Source: Nitrospira japonica (GTDB lineage Bacteria > Nitrospirota > Thermodesulfovibrionia > UBA6902). Taken from it: a stretch of DNA of 64,000 nucleotides. The notes below the pieces were generated by a model. That model ran no database searches. It saw only the letters and a program-made list of their open reading frames with translations, and was not told the origin of the DNA. Shown one piece after another: positions 1 to 9,667 of the stretch; position 1 is the stretch's first letter; every line of letters starts with the position of its first letter. The position numbers and the translations under genes were made by a program. Location of the stretch: the NCBI GenBank assembly GCA_020723105.1, contig DYJL01000009.1, positions 62,001 to 126,000 of the forward strand. Reading direction: 5' to 3'.

Positions 1-467
1 CCTTCTCTTACATTATGGCAACCCAGACAGTTTTTGCCCATATGATTTGACTTTGCCATATATGGAAATATCCCGCGAACATACTCTCCATCAAAGACTA
101 TCTTCTCTTGAGCTTTATCTATGACCTCTCTTTCAGCAGCATCTTTTGAATATTCGTCGACAGACGCTTTTCCGAAGTCTTTATCGAGAGTCTCGGCCCT
201 TATAATCCGTACATCGGCCGCATAAGACATCTGGTCTATGAATAATCTTTTGCCTGTTTTAAAATCTCCATTAAGCATCATTGTAGTCATGGCATTTAAA
301 ACCGTATCTCTGTATCCTTTAAATGTTGTATTTACTACTTCATCGAGCACTATACTCTTTGTCCTGCTTGTTGTTATAATACTGGAAATTATTATCATTA
401 CAGATAACATCACAATTAAAGGGATTATAATCTTCCACTTCAGGGATATGTCTTTTAAATTCATCAT
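1..467 (-). CDS. Methyl-accepting chemotaxis-type sensor with periplasmic haem-c motif (partial, N-terminus)
   Basis: This gene is missing from the ORF track because it runs off the window edge; 155 codons are visible. The ATG at 467 is preceded by AGGAGG five bases upstream. Residues about 10-33 form one membrane segment (KWKIIIPLIVMLSVMIISS), followed by an extracytoplasmic domain that carries a CLGCH haem-c attachment motif at about residues 147-151. A single-TM sensor with a haem in its periplasmic domain, directly upstream of cheA and CheW on the same strand, is most likely a chemoreceptor that senses redox potential or a small gas ligand. The cytoplasmic signalling domain lies outside the window, so a sensor kinase cannot be excluded. 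The first ~150 residues and the haem motif are seen; the MCP assignment is inferred from context. Confidence 0.75.
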   Translation of the reverse strand, partial: MMNLKDISLKWKIIIPLIVMLSVMIIISSIITTSRTKSIVLDEVVNTTFKGYRDTVLNAMTTMMLNGDFKTGKRLFIDQMSYAADVRIIRAETLDKDFGKASVDEYSKDAAEREVIDKAQEKIVFDGEYVRGIFPYMAKSNHMGKNCLGCHNVRE

Positions 468-538
468 ATATTCCTCCTGGTCTATTTTTGTATTGCCGAT
501 AATATTTACGTTCTTATTGCAATAATCCTGAACTTCAT

Positions 539-2800
539 TTACCAACGATTTTTCATTATTTCTTCTACATCGATCAGGAATGTGATCCTGTTGTTGAATA
601 TGGCAGAGCCGGAAACACCGTTTAATATCTTATCGGCCTCTTTATTAACAGATGGCTCCGGCAACTTCTTTATCCCCAACAGGCGTCCGACAAGGAGCCC
701 TGCCTCCCTTCCGTTATCAGTCAGCACTACCATGTAATATTGATCAAATTCCATTTGAGCAGTGACGGCTGTAATAGAAGGGATAGTAGTTAGAGGGGTT
801 ATCCTGCCCCTGTATTGTATCATCAACCTTTCGCCGATCTCCTCTATATCCGTTTTATGTATGATCTCTATTTCTTTTATCTTTCTCGCCGGAATGGCAT
901 ACTGCTCTTTATCGAAGTTGTCCACTAAAACAACATTGATGGCTGTTGCTTCTGCCTGTATCGCATCTTTATTTGCCGCGCTTTCAGCGTCTAACTGTCT
1001 CTCCGCCGTCTTTGACAATTTCATTAATGCGTCCACGTCTAATATAAAAGTAATCGAACCGTCTCCCAATATGGTGGCTCCGGACAAACCATATGGCTCG
1101 GTAATGCCCGCAAGACAGTCAAGGGGTTTTATAACGACCTCTTCCTGCCCGGATGTTTTATCAACTACCAGCCCCATCCTGAGCACGCCGTGCTTAATTA
1201 CTACAATGATAACTTCTGCATCATTTTCATATTTGTGCGGAAGGTTAAACAGCTCGGACAATAAGACAAGCGGCATCAATTCATCCCTCATTCTGAATAC
1301 CCTGTTGCCCCTCAGCATCTCTATCTCGCCGTATTTTATCCTGTGTGTTTCAAGTACATTTGACAGCGGTACAGTGTACCTTTGATCGGCTATGCTCACT
1401 ATAAGGGTATCGAGAATAGCCAGCGTCAGAGGTATCTTCAGCTTTATTTCGGTGCCTTCATGAAGCTCGGAATCTATTACAATCTGTCCCCTTAGTTTTT
1501 CGATATTGGTCTTTACAACATCCATGCCGACCCCCCTGCCCGATGTTTCGGATACTGCTTTTGCAGTTGAAAAACCCGGGGCGAAGATAAAATCAAAGAG
1601 GGTCTGTTTTGAGAGTTTACTTGCCTCTGTTTCACTGATCATCTTTTTTTCAATTGCCTTTTTCTTCACAGCTTCAATATCAATGCCCCGACCGTCGTCT
1701 TCTATGCTGATAACGACATAGTTGCCTTCATAATATGCCTTCAGGTCAATGCGCCCCGCCTTTTGCTTGCCTGACTTTTCCCTTTCATCCGGCGATTCAA
1801 TGCCGTGGTCCGCTGAATTTCTGATTATATGAGTCAGCGGGTCCCCTATGCCTTCTACAATATTTTTATCAATCTCCGTATCATCACCTGTTATGAAAAG
1901 TTCTATCTCTTTATTCATTTTTTTTGCAATGTCCCTGACTACCCGGCGGAACTTGTTAAACACTGTTGAAATGGGCATCATCCTGGTCTTCATTACTGCT
2001 ATTTGTATTTCAGTTGTAAGATGATTCAGATAGCTGCCGGCCTCGGCTAAATCAAGGTTTATAGTCTCGTCATCAGCATACCTTCTTGAAAGAAGTCTGT
2101 GAAGCTGTATATTCCGGTTGCGCGAAAGTACAAGTTCGCCTACCAGGTTAAAGAGATAGTCCAACTTTTCTACGTTTATTCTTATTGAACGTATATCTTC
2201 CTTTTGGGCCTGAGGCTCTGAGATTGGAACCTGAGATTTAGGAACTACTGAAGGAATGACCGGCAGAACATCCTTCTGCGGACAAATCTCCGCTGCTGTT
2301 GTTGAAGTATTTGCCGGGTCCTGTTTTTCCGTTCTTGACTCCTCTTGTTTTGTCCCCGGTTCCTGATCTTTACTGATTATGTCTTCAAGCCTTGCCCTTA
2401 TATCTTCCGTATTTATAGTTGAGTCTTTTTTATTTTCCTCTACATCTTTTAAGATCAGTTTTATGATATCAACGGCGTTTAATAATATATCCATTATGGA
2501 CGGGGTGAGTATCAACTCTGATTTTCTGAGTTTGTTAAGCACGTCCTCTGTTCTGTGTGAAGTGAGCTCCAGATTCTTCAAGCCTATAAATGATGAAGCG
2601 CCCTTCATGGAATGGAATACGCGGAAAATATTATTCAGCAGCTCAGTATTGCCGGGTTCTTTTTCAAGGGTTATAAAATCAAGTTCGAGCCGCTGGATAC
2701 CCTCTGTTGCTTCGGTCAAAAATCCCCTCATGATCTCGTCCATCATTACATCAACCGAAGCATCAACTGTATCTTTTTGTATTGTTTCTTCTGCAGCCAT
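539..2800 (-). CDS. cheA: Chemotaxis histidine kinase CheA
   Basis: This is the CheA kinase (753 aa) that phosphorylates CheY/CheB in response to chemoreceptors. Domain order: HPt domain at residues 20-125 with the phospho-accepting His in FHSMKGASS (about residue 63); a Pro/Glu-rich linker; the dimerisation domain from about 205; an HATPase with N box HIIRNSADHGIE and G box SGRGVGMDVV; then two consecutive CheW-like domains (about 460-590 and 620-750). No obvious P2 CheY-binding domain separates HPt from the dimerisation region. It starts 4 bases after the stop of the CheW-PilZ gene, so the two are co-transcribed and probably translationally coupled. A chemoreceptor follows downstream. Confidence 0.95.
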   Translation of the reverse strand: MAAEETIQKDTVDASVDVMMDEIMRGFLTEATEGIQRLELDFITLEKEPGNTELLNNIFRVFHSMKGASSFIGLKNLELTSHRTEDVLNKLRKSELILTPSIMDILLNAVDIIKLILKDVEENKKDSTINTEDIRARLEDIISKDQEPGTKQEESRTEKQDPANTSTTAAEICPQKDVLPVIPSVVPKSQVPISEPQAQKEDIRSIRINVEKLDYLFNLVGELVLSRNRNIQLHRLLSRRYADDETINLDLAEAGSYLNHLTTEIQIAVMKTRMMPISTVFNKFRRVVRDIAKKMNKEIELFITGDDTEIDKNIVEGIGDPLTHIIRNSADHGIESPDEREKSGKQKAGRIDLKAYYEGNYVVISIEDDGRGIDIEAVKKKAIEKKMISETEASKLSKQTLFDFIFAPGFSTAKAVSETSGRGVGMDVVKTNIEKLRGQIVIDSELHEGTEIKLKIPLTLAILDTLIVSIADQRYTVPLSNVLETHRIKYGEIEMLRGNRVFRMRDELMPLVLLSELFNLPHKYENDAEVIIVVIKHGVLRMGLVVDKTSGQEEVVIKPLDCLAGITEPYGLSGATILGDGSITFILDVDALMKLSKTAERQLDAESAANKDAIQAEATAINVVLVDNFDKEQYAIPARKIKEIEIIHKTDIEEIGERLMIQYRGRITPLTTIPSITAVTAQMEFDQYYMVVLTDNGREAGLLVGRLLGIKKLPEPSVNKEADKILNGVSGSAIFNNRITFLIDVEEIMKNRW

Positions 2801-2804
2801 TTCT

Positions 2805-3551
2805 TTAAGCTTTGATCAGATTAATAATTTTGCCCTCAATTAATTCCGGAGGTTCTTTAAACTTGACACATGCATGCTTACCCGACTTGTCCTGTGCATT
2901 TATCGTACAGATAACCATCCCTTCCAACTGTATATCGTCCCTGACGACTTTAATCTCCGTTCCCATATTTATATGGTCTTCAACCTGAAGTTTGCAGCCG
3001 CCGAGAGATACATCCAGTATCCTGCAAGGTTTCCACTCCGGTCCCATGCCGTTACCGGCGGCGGAGAAAATCGCCAGCACATTTGGTGTTCTTCTTGTGT
3101 ATTTCCTTTTTTCGTGATACTGCTGCGATTGTCCCTCGATATCAATTACACCTTCAGGGTCTATATGGACCAGCAGTTTATCCTCAAGGCGTTTAACTCC
3201 TACGATGTATTTTGCCTCTGCCTTTGATATTGTTGAGGGTGGTTTTTCCAGCTCATCATTATTGATATCCATAATTGTGCCTATTGAATCAACAAGCATA
3301 CCTGTTATACGGCTTTTTATCGAAAGGATGATTACATTGTATCCCTGCTCAGCCCTGTCCCTGATCCTGAAGGCAACGGCTAAATCTATTACCGGGACAA
3401 GGTTCCCCCTAAGATTTACAAGCCCTTTTAGCCACGCAGGGGAATTAGGCACATAGGTGTTTTTGAGCTCTGAAAAAGGTTTTATCTCCTTCAGATGGCT
3501 TATGTCCATGCTGAAATGCTCAGAGCCCACCCTGAATGTTATGGCTTTAAT
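2805..3551 (-). CDS. CheW-PilZ fusion (chemotaxis coupling protein with c-di-GMP-binding domain)
   Basis: The N-terminal ~135 residues are a CheW coupling domain (SPAWLKGLVNLRGNLVPVIDL). The C-terminal part is a PilZ domain with both c-di-GMP motifs, RKYTRR and DVSLGG. The protein should couple chemoreceptors to CheA and could tune that coupling by cyclic di-GMP. The ORF track starts at a GTG (3530), which would cut off the first CheW beta strand. Reading upstream in frame gives IKAITFRVGSEHF, which restores the strand, and an ATT codon at 3551 lies 8 bases after AGGAG (AGGAGAGAGGAAAATT). I therefore propose an ATT start; the GTG start is the alternative. Its stop lies 4 bases from cheA. Confidence 0.88.
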   Translation of the reverse strand: MKAITFRVGSEHFSMDISHLKEIKPFSELKNTYVPNSPAWLKGLVNLRGNLVPVIDLAVAFRIRDRAEQGYNVIILSIKSRITGMLVDSIGTIMDINNDELEKPPSTISKAEAKYIVGVKRLEDKLLVHIDPEGVIDIEGQSQQYHEKRKYTRRTPNVLAIFSAAGNGMGPEWKPCRILDVSLGGCKLQVEDHINMGTEIKVVRDDIQLEGMVICTINAQDKSGKHACVKFKEPPELIEGKIINLIKA

Positions 3552-4004
3552 TTTCCTCTCTCCTGTTTAAAAAGCATATATGTAATCTTACATATGCGAC
3601 GGGTCCTGCTTATTCAGCTCTATATTAATATCGGTCAAAAAAACTTAAACTTGAATAGACTGTTTATAGACTCTCTCCTTTCCCCTCTTTGTTAAAGTGG
3701 GAAATGATAAGCCGCCCTTTGCAAGATTCGTAGCCAGCGTTATTCACAAATTCGGAGCAAGTGTGGCGAAAGAACATATTGTGCGAGACCTTAAATCGTG
3801 GCTCGTGCCCGTTGTCCGTGTCCGTTTTTTTTCAACACGGTCACGTTAACCGGACACGGTTCACGATAATCTTGATGTTATTAGTCATGCCTGCTCCGAA
3901 ATAAAAGTTTATGAATAATCCGGGAAAGGGGATGGGCGGGGATTTCCGGGTTAATGATAATTACAGAGGGAGAGTAAGGATTACAGAAATTTATTAAGAT
4001 GCTG
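3552..4004. other. Intergenic stretch, 450 bp, holding a MITE-like element
   Basis: No open reading frame with family resemblance was found on either strand. Most of the stretch is taken up by the inverted-ended element at 3740-3918, which is listed separately. The remainder between that element and cheR is G-rich and without recognised signals. Confidence 0.6.
3740..3918. repeat. MITE-like element with terminal inverted repeats, copy A
   Basis: The left end reads TTATTCACAAATTCGGAGCA. The right end read on the opposite strand is TTATTCATAAAC, a few extra bases, then TTTCGGAGCA. The ends are therefore inverted repeats about 180 bp apart. Internally, CCGTGTCCG is matched by CGGACACGG about 27 bp later, giving a second inverted repeat. 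No transposase is encoded. A relative with the same end design and the same spacing is found at 46169-46342. Confidence 0.6.
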
Positions 4005-4850
4005 CTATTTCTTATATCCTATTGCATTTACGAAGTGCACGAGCTTAAAGTCGTTATTGAAACCGAAGAGCGTCTCCGCGTGTCCTAAGAACATGTAACC
4101 GCCGGCTTTGAGGTTTTCAAAACATGTCTTTAGTACCTTCTGTTTTGACTCCGCATCAAAATATATCAGCACATTGCGGATTAAAAGCAGGTCGATTCCC
4201 TTATATTTCCTGCAGCTTTCGTAATCCATAAGATTACATTTCTCAGGGATTACCATTGCCTTTATATCGTCTCTTATTTCATACCTGTCGCTGTCAATGT
4301 GTCTGAAATACCTCTGCCTTATATCAGGGCTCATGTTCCTCATCGAATAACCGCTGTATATGCCTGTCCTGCAGCTCTTAAGGACATCTTCGTTGATATC
4401 AGTGGCGATTATCCTGACAGTCCATTTGCTTAATTCACTTTTCAGATGCTCGGCAAACATAATAGCGATAGTGTACGCCTCTTCTCCTGAAGACGATGCA
4501 GCGCTCCATACCCGCACTTGCCCGAACCCGAGGACTTTGTTAGTCTTTATTATTTCAGGAATAACATTTTTTTCAACCGCAGAAATGAATTTCCTGTCAC
4601 GGAAAAAACTGGTCTCATTTACGGTTATCGCGTTAAAGAGATTATTCAACTCGTCCGAACTGTTATTGAAGCTGCCGAGGTAATTTATATAGTTGAAGAT
4701 ATTGCCGCAGCCTGTATCACTCAATCTTTCTTTTATCTTTATCTCAAGCTGAAAACGATTCTTTTCAGTAAAAAATATGCCGCTTCTCTTGTATATATAT
4801 TCTCTCAGGGAGTTGAATTCGTCGTCGGCAAGTTTATAACTTCTATCCAT
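4005..4850 (-). CDS. cheR: Chemotaxis protein methyltransferase CheR
   Basis: CheR (281 aa, usual family length) transfers methyl groups from SAM to glutamates of chemoreceptors for adaptation. Residues 1-60 form the small helical CheR N-terminal domain. NETSFFRD, the motif VRVWSAASSSGEEAYTIAI (SAM-binding loop) and IATDINEDVL are typical of the catalytic domain. The start overlaps the end of the HDOD gene by 8 bases, so the two form a translationally coupled pair. No cheB partner is visible in this window. Confidence 0.94.
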   Translation of the reverse strand: MDRSYKLADDEFNSLREYIYKRSGIFFTEKNRFQLEIKIKERLSDTGCGNIFNYINYLGSFNNSSDELNNLFNAITVNETSFFRDRKFISAVEKNVIPEIIKTNKVLGFGQVRVWSAASSSGEEAYTIAIMFAEHLKSELSKWTVRIIATDINEDVLKSCRTGIYSGYSMRNMSPDIRQRYFRHIDSDRYEIRDDIKAMVIPEKCNLMDYESCRKYKGIDLLLIRNVLIYFDAESKQKVLKTCFENLKAGGYMFLGHAETLFGFNNDFKLVHFVNAIGYKK

Positions 4851-5727
4851 TTATAATCTTTTCCATCTCGAATATCTCATTGTCTGCCCGGTCCAGATCC
4901 ATTACAAATCTTGCCATATCAAGATCACCTATATGAGGGTTCTTGTCCCTGACAATCTCAAATGCGGGAGTCCCGGTTAATATAATCCCCCTCATGTCCC
5001 CGCCGAAACCAAAACCTTTGAGCCTTGCTATTTGGTCTGCTAAAGAAATAACGGCGACTAATTCCCTGTACTCTTCCGATGCGTCCCTTACCAAATGATG
5101 GTATGCCGCAGTCTCGATAAACATCCGCGGCAATTTCCATTTTTCCAAAAGCCAACTGCCTATGCTGCTGTGCGATTCACCGATTATTTTATCCTCTGCT
5201 TCAGTAACAGATATATTATCGTCGTAGGTCAGTCTGATAACACCGGAATATATATCGTGATCGGACCTGTCAATTACAATCTTGCCTATATCATGTACTA
5301 GTCCTGCAAGATAGAGATTCTCCCGTACCCCTATGTCGAATTCCCTGCAGAATATCTTTGCTATTATGCCGGTGGCGATAGAATGTTTCCAGAACATTTT
5401 GAGATCAATCGTATCTATGCCGGCTGGAGGGTTAAAGGCTGAGCCGACGCCGCAAAATATACATAGCGACGCCAATTCTCTGAATCCTATAAGATTTACT
5501 GCATACTGGATTGATGAGACCTTATAGGGAAGTCCGTAGAAAGCGGAGTTTGCTATCCTCAGGACATTAACGCTAAGGGACGGGTCTTGCTCTATTATCC
5601 TGCTTATTTCCCGCACATCGCAATTTTCACTTTCAAGCAATTTGATAAGGTCATTAATTACGCCGGGGATAGGCGGCAGGTATTCTATAAGGCTCAGTAT
5701 CCTGTCTTTAAAATTCTCTATCATCAA
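4843..5727 (-). CDS. HDOD-domain signalling protein
   Basis: This 294-aa protein is made almost entirely of an HDOD domain (about 15-215). Signature stretches are DPSLSVNVLRIANSAFYG and LAGLVHDIGKIVI, the latter keeping an HD-like H-D pair. HDOD proteins are scaffold or regulatory proteins found next to chemotaxis, c-di-GMP and surface-motility genes; their biochemical activity is usually unknown. Its overlap with cheR suggests a role in the same signalling pathway. The start sits just after a non-coding stretch following typA. Confidence 0.88.
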   Translation of the reverse strand: MMIENFKDRILSLIEYLPPIPGVINDLIKLLESENCDVREISRIIEQDPSLSVNVLRIANSAFYGLPYKVSSIQYAVNLIGFRELASLCIFCGVGSAFNPPAGIDTIDLKMFWKHSIATGIIAKIFCREFDIGVRENLYLAGLVHDIGKIVIDRSDHDIYSGVIRLTYDDNISVTEAEDKIIGESHSSIGSWLLEKWKLPRMFIETAAYHHLVRDASEEYRELVAVISLADQIARLKGFGFGGDMRGIILTGTPAFEIVRDKNPHIGDLDMARFVMDLDRADNEIFEMEKIING

Positions 5728-5779
5728 CTGATAGAATACAAAAATCGTGTTATTTAAGGAAGCAGGCGGTTAAATATGA

Positions 5780-7588
5780 TTACCCCTTGCCCTTCGGCCT
5801 TTTATTCCCCTCGAGGATTCTCTTTCGAAGACGTATGGACTGAGGTGTTACTTCCACCAGCTCATCTTCTTTGATAAATTCTATAGCCTGCTCAAGATTT
5901 AAGAGCCGCGGCGGGATAAGAAGCAGCGCCTCATCAGAGCCCGAAGCGCGCATGTTGGTTTGCTTTTTTTCTTTTATGACATTGACATCCAGATCGCTTT
6001 CTCTTGAATTCTCACCGATAATCATTCCTTCATAGACAGGTGTATTTTCTTTTATTAACAAGGTCCCTCTCGGCTGAAGGTGAAACAGGGCATATGTAGT
6101 TGATTTACCCGACCTGTCAGCAACAAGCACTCCGGTCTGCCGTTTTGAAAGAGGCCCGTGCCACGGCTCATATCCGTCAAAAAGGTGATTGAGAAGTCCT
6201 GTGCCCCTTGTGTCTGTAAGAAACTGCGACCTGAAACCGATTAACCCCCTTGACGGTATCCTGAATTCAAGCCTTACCCGTCCGTTGCCGTTGTTCTGCA
6301 TCTTCTGCATCCGGCCCTTTCTCATGCCTACCTGCTGCGTCACCACGCCGACAAAATCCTCGGGGATATCTATCACGAGCAGCTCCATTGGCTCATGCAA
6401 AACATCGTTTATCTTCTTTGTTATCGTCTCCGGCATTGAAACAGAAAGCTCATATCCCTCACGCCTCATCATCTCAACGAGAATCGCAAGCTGCAATTCA
6501 CCACGCCCCATTACATTAAACGAGTCCGAGGCGCCGTCAAAATCAACCTTTATGGAAACATTATAAAGGAGTTCCTTTTCCAGTCTTTCCCTGAGATTTC
6601 TTGATGTCACGTACTTGCCTTCTTTGCCTGCAAAAGGTGAGTTGTTAATGGAAAACACTATTGAAATGGTCGGCTCGTCAACCTTTATCCTCGGCAAAGG
6701 CTTAGGATTTTCCACGTCGGTGATCGTGTCGCCTATGTTTATCCCTTCAATGCCTGCAAGGGCCACGATGTCGCCGGCTGACACTTCTTTTGCATCAATA
6801 CGCTCAAGTCCCTGAAAAGTATAAATGGTTGTAATCTTTCTCTTTAATGCCTCTCCGCTGCTGTTTATCATGGCAACGATATCACCGATTTTTACGGTCC
6901 CTGAAAAAATCCTGCCGATAGCAAGCCTGCCCACATAATCGTTATAGTCAATGTTTGTAACAAGGTATTGAAGAACGCCGCTACCGTCGCCATCAGGCGC
7001 CGGTACTGTTTTCAGTATAACGTCAAACAAAGGCATCAGGTCCTCTGATTTATCGTTCATATCAAGTTTGGCAATTCCCACCTTTGCATTTGTATAGACA
7101 ATGGGGAATTCAAGCTGCTCTTCTGTCGCATCAAGGTCAATAAAAAGGTCATAAACCTCATTGAGCACTTCCTGAATCCTTGCGTCAGGCCTGTCAATCT
7201 TGTTTATCACAAGGATTGGCGGCAGGTTGAGCTCAAGCGCCTTTCTAAGAACAAATCTTGTCTGGGGCAGCGGCCCTTCTGAGGAATCAACGAGGAGCAG
7301 CACACCATCAACCATCTTCATTATTCTTTCTACTTCACCGCCAAAATCCGCATGGCCCGGCGTATCTAAAATATTTATTTTCACTCCGTTATAGTCAACG
7401 GCAGTATTTTTTGCCATTATGGTGATCCCTTTTTCCCTCTCAAGATCATTACTGTCCATAACCCTCTCCTGCACCCTTTCATTGGCGCGGTAGATTCCAG
7501 CCTGCTTCAGCATGCAGTCCACAAGCGTTGTCTTGCCATGGTCTACATGGGCAATGATTGCAATATTTCTTAAGTCTTCACGTTTCAT
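5780..7588 (-). CDS. typA: Ribosome-associated GTPase TypA/BipA
   Basis: This translational GTPase (602 aa, standard length) binds ribosomes and helps growth and ribosome assembly under stress. The G-domain motifs are intact: AHVDHGKTT (P-loop, near residue 14), [16 protein letters not shown] (G3) and NKIDRPDA (G4). An EF-Tu-like domain 2, EF-G domains III/V and the BipA-specific C-terminus ([15 protein letters not shown]) follow. It is a single gene, with a possible own promoter upstream. Confidence 0.96.
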   Translation of the reverse strand: MKREDLRNIAIIAHVDHGKTTLVDCMLKQAGIYRANERVQERVMDSNDLEREKGITIMAKNTAVDYNGVKINILDTPGHADFGGEVERIMKMVDGVLLLVDSSEGPLPQTRFVLRKALELNLPPILVINKIDRPDARIQEVLNEVYDLFIDLDATEEQLEFPIVYTNAKVGIAKLDMNDKSEDLMPLFDVILKTVPAPDGDGSGVLQYLVTNIDYNDYVGRLAIGRIFSGTVKIGDIVAMINSSGEALKRKITTIYTFQGLERIDAKEVSAGDIVALAGIEGINIGDTITDVENPKPLPRIKVDEPTISIVFSINNSPFAGKEGKYVTSRNLRERLEKELLYNVSIKVDFDGASDSFNVMGRGELQLAILVEMMRREGYELSVSMPETITKKINDVLHEPMELLVIDIPEDFVGVVTQQVGMRKGRMQKMQNNGNGRVRLEFRIPSRGLIGFRSQFLTDTRGTGLLNHLFDGYEPWHGPLSKRQTGVLVADRSGKSTTYALFHLQPRGTLLIKENTPVYEGMIIGENSRESDLDVNVIKEKKQTNMRASGSDEALLLIPPRLLNLEQAIEFIKEDELVEVTPQSIRLRKRILEGNKRPKGKG

Positions 7589-7609
7589 AAAACCTCTTTA
7601 TAAAAGTTG

Positions 7610-7637
7610 TTATTAGTATTAGATGTTAGCCTGACAA
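7610..7637 (-). promoter_or_regulatory. Possible sigma-70 promoter of typA
   Basis: On the minus strand a TTGTCA (-35) lies 16 bases before TAATAA (-10), about 20 bases upstream of the typA start. Spacing and boxes are acceptable but not strong. Confidence 0.3.
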
Positions 7638-7766
7638 CTCACCCCTGCATGTTTTATCGTTGGAGAACTTGAAACAGAAGGTTTTACTGCTGCAGACGAT
7701 ACGGTTCATTATAAACTATTCATCAAAGATAATACTATCCTGAAGGATTAGGGGGTAGAAAAAAAA

Positions 7767-7797
7767 CTGTTTAAACAGTTTGAGCGGTTTGAGCCTG
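7767..7797 (+). repeat. 9-bp-unit dispersed repeat, copy 1 (3 units)
   Basis: Three consecutive units of the pattern RGYTTRARC: GTTTAAAC, AGTTTGAGC, GGTTTGAGC, ending in CTG. As in the other copies it is preceded by an A-run and a GGGGGTAG-type segment. Related copies lie at 12525, 24556, 31702 and 39374. Confidence 0.6.
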
Positions 7798-7891
7798 TCT
7801 TGAAGCCGGGTTAAGTTAATATAAGTTTAAACCGATTATATATAGCAAGAGGAATAGTACGCTTTTAAAAACAGCTTAAAAGAACAATGCC

Positions 7892-9667
7892 ATGAAGAGG
7901 AAAAAATTAGGAACAATTCTCTTAGAAGAAAGCCTGATTACAGAAGAACAGCTCGAAACCGCCCTTACCATTCAAAGAGGAAAGAACAAAAAGCTCGGTA
8001 AGGTCCTTATTGGGCTGGGCTACATAAACGATATTCAGGTGGCAGAAGCGCTGACTAAACAGCTTTCTCTTCAACTGGTTGATTGCAACAACTATACCCC
8101 TTCGAAAGAGGTATTGGCTCTTGTTCCAAAAGAAATCGCCGAGAGCAAAATCGTCTTACCGCTGGAGCTGAAAGGTAAAAACCTTTTGATTGCCATGGCC
8201 AACCCGCTCGAATGGGAAACTATAGAGGATATTGCATTTGAAACAGGGTTGAAGATAACCGTGGCCATCTCATCAGAAAACAGCATTTTAAACGCAATAG
8301 AACGTTATTATGTTTCTTCCGATGATACCTGGCAGGTTCTCAAGGAATTGCCGACATATGAAAACGTCGAATTCATCAAACAGGATGTTGACGAAGAGAA
8401 ACAGCCCCTGGCTGTTCACTCTATCTATCAGGACAGTGAAGCGCCTCCTATAGTCAGGCTTGTGACAATGGTCATTGCTGATGCAGTGAAATCAGGGGCC
8501 AGCGACGTTCATATCGAGCCCCGGGAAAAAAATGTTCAGGTGCGATACAGAATAGACGGCGCACTTAAGAACATACAAATATATCCAAAACAAATTCAGG
8601 AGGCCGTGACTTCGAGAATAAAGATAATATCAAATCTCGATATCACCAACAGGAGATTCCCCCAGGACGGCCGAAGCGCCTTGCGCCTTGAAAATAAAAA
8701 CGTAGATCTCAGGATATCAACACTGCCGTCCATTTACGGCGAGACTGTCGTCATAAGACTGCTTGATGCCTCAACCGGGCTTATCCCTCTCAGCCATCTG
8801 GGCCTGGCTAATAATATCCTGAAACCGCTCATTGAAATCTTTACCCAGCCGCAAGGCATGCTCCTTGTCACAGGCCCGACAGGAAGCGGTAAAACAACTA
8901 CCATGTACTCCATCCTGCAGCAGCTTCGCACTGAGACAAAAAATATTATTACCCTTGAAGATCCAGTGGAATATAAACTCGGGGAAATAACACAGGTCCA
9001 TATTAACGAAGCCATCGGTTTTTCCTTTGCCAATGCGCTCCGCTCTGTTCTCAGGCAGGACCCGGACATAGTGATGGTAGGAGAAATCCGGGACGCAGAA
9101 ACAGCCGAGATAGCTGCACGGGCCGCATTGACAGGACATTTCGTACTCAGCACCGTACATACTAATGATACTATTTCTACAATCACGCGCCTGATTGATA
9201 TCGGGCTTAAACCCTTCCTGGTAACAGCAGCGGTCAGCGGAGTTCTGGCGCAAAGGCTTATCAGAAAGATTTGCACAAACTGCAAGGTGGAGACAACGAC
9301 ACCGGAAGAACTGATACGATTTGAAGTCGTGCCCTTTAAAACTTATTACAAAGGCACAGGCTGTGATAAGTGCAACCATACGGGGTATAAAGGCCGGATT
9401 GGAATTTATGAGCTATTACAGATGGACACAAAAATGAAACGCCTCCTCTCAAAACATTTCACCGTGGATGACATCTGGGATGTTGCGCGCAACTCGGGCA
9501 CGCAGCCGCTTTTTGAAGATGCCTGGGCCAAAGTCGGGGAAGGCATAACAACTGTGGAAGAGGTGCTGTCAAAAATTCCTTATCCGCATTTTCTGAATGA
9601 AACTAAAACCGAGAAAAGCCCGAAGACCAGCAAAAAACTTTCTGCTGCAGCCAACAACCCTCAATAA
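7892..9667 (+). CDS. GspE/PulE/PilB-family secretion or pilus assembly ATPase
   Basis: This hexameric ATPase (591 aa) powers type IV pilus extension or type II secretion at the cytoplasmic membrane. The N-terminal ~150 residues form the GspE/MshE N-domain (KLGTILLEESLITEEQLETAL). The core has Walker A GPTGSGKTTTM, an Asp box/Walker B region with DPDIVMVGEIRDAETAEIA, and a His box STVHTNDT. A tetracysteine zinc site CTNC...CDKC follows. The length and zinc insert fit both PilB and GspE. No other pil or gsp gene is in the window, so the system cannot be decided. The gene is convergent with kup and their stop codons abut with no spacer. Confidence 0.9.
   Translation: MKRKKLGTILLEESLITEEQLETALTIQRGKNKKLGKVLIGLGYINDIQVAEALTKQLSLQLVDCNNYTPSKEVLALVPKEIAESKIVLPLELKGKNLLIAMANPLEWETIEDIAFETGLKITVAISSENSILNAIERYYVSSDDTWQVLKELPTYENVEFIKQDVDEEKQPLAVHSIYQDSEAPPIVRLVTMVIADAVKSGASDVHIEPREKNVQVRYRIDGALKNIQIYPKQIQEAVTSRIKIISNLDITNRRFPQDGRSALRLENKNVDLRISTLPSIYGETVVIRLLDASTGLIPLSHLGLANNILKPLIEIFTQPQGMLLVTGPTGSGKTTTMYSILQQLRTETKNIITLEDPVEYKLGEITQVHINEAIGFSFANALRSVLRQDPDIVMVGEIRDAETAEIAARAALTGHFVLSTVHTNDTISTITRLIDIGLKPFLVTAAVSGVLAQRLIRKICTNCKVETTTPEELIRFEVVPFKTYYKGTGCDKCNHTGYKGRIGIYELLQMDTKMKRLLSKHFTVDDIWDVARNSGTQPLFEDAWAKVGEGITTVEEVLSKIPYPHFLNETKTEKSPKTSKKLSAAANNPQ

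Larger units (their letters stand above)
7589..7891. other. Intergenic stretch between typA and gspE/pilB
   Basis: This is the divergent intergenic region, about 300 bp. It holds the possible typA promoter and one copy of the dispersed 9-bp-unit repeat (7767-7797). The stretch just before the plus-strand gene is AT-rich (GATTATATATAGC) and may hold its promoter. No ORF was recognised. Confidence 0.5.

Noticed and set aside
762-1385. Plus-strand ORF of 207 aa opposite cheA
   Set aside because: It is a shadow of the cheA frame. The minus strand carries a full, motif-rich CheA and the plus ORF shows no family features.
8734-9379. Minus-strand ORFs of 183 and 202 aa opposite gspE/pilB
   Set aside because: They overlap the Walker and zinc-site coding region of the ATPase and have no recognisable domain or ribosome site.
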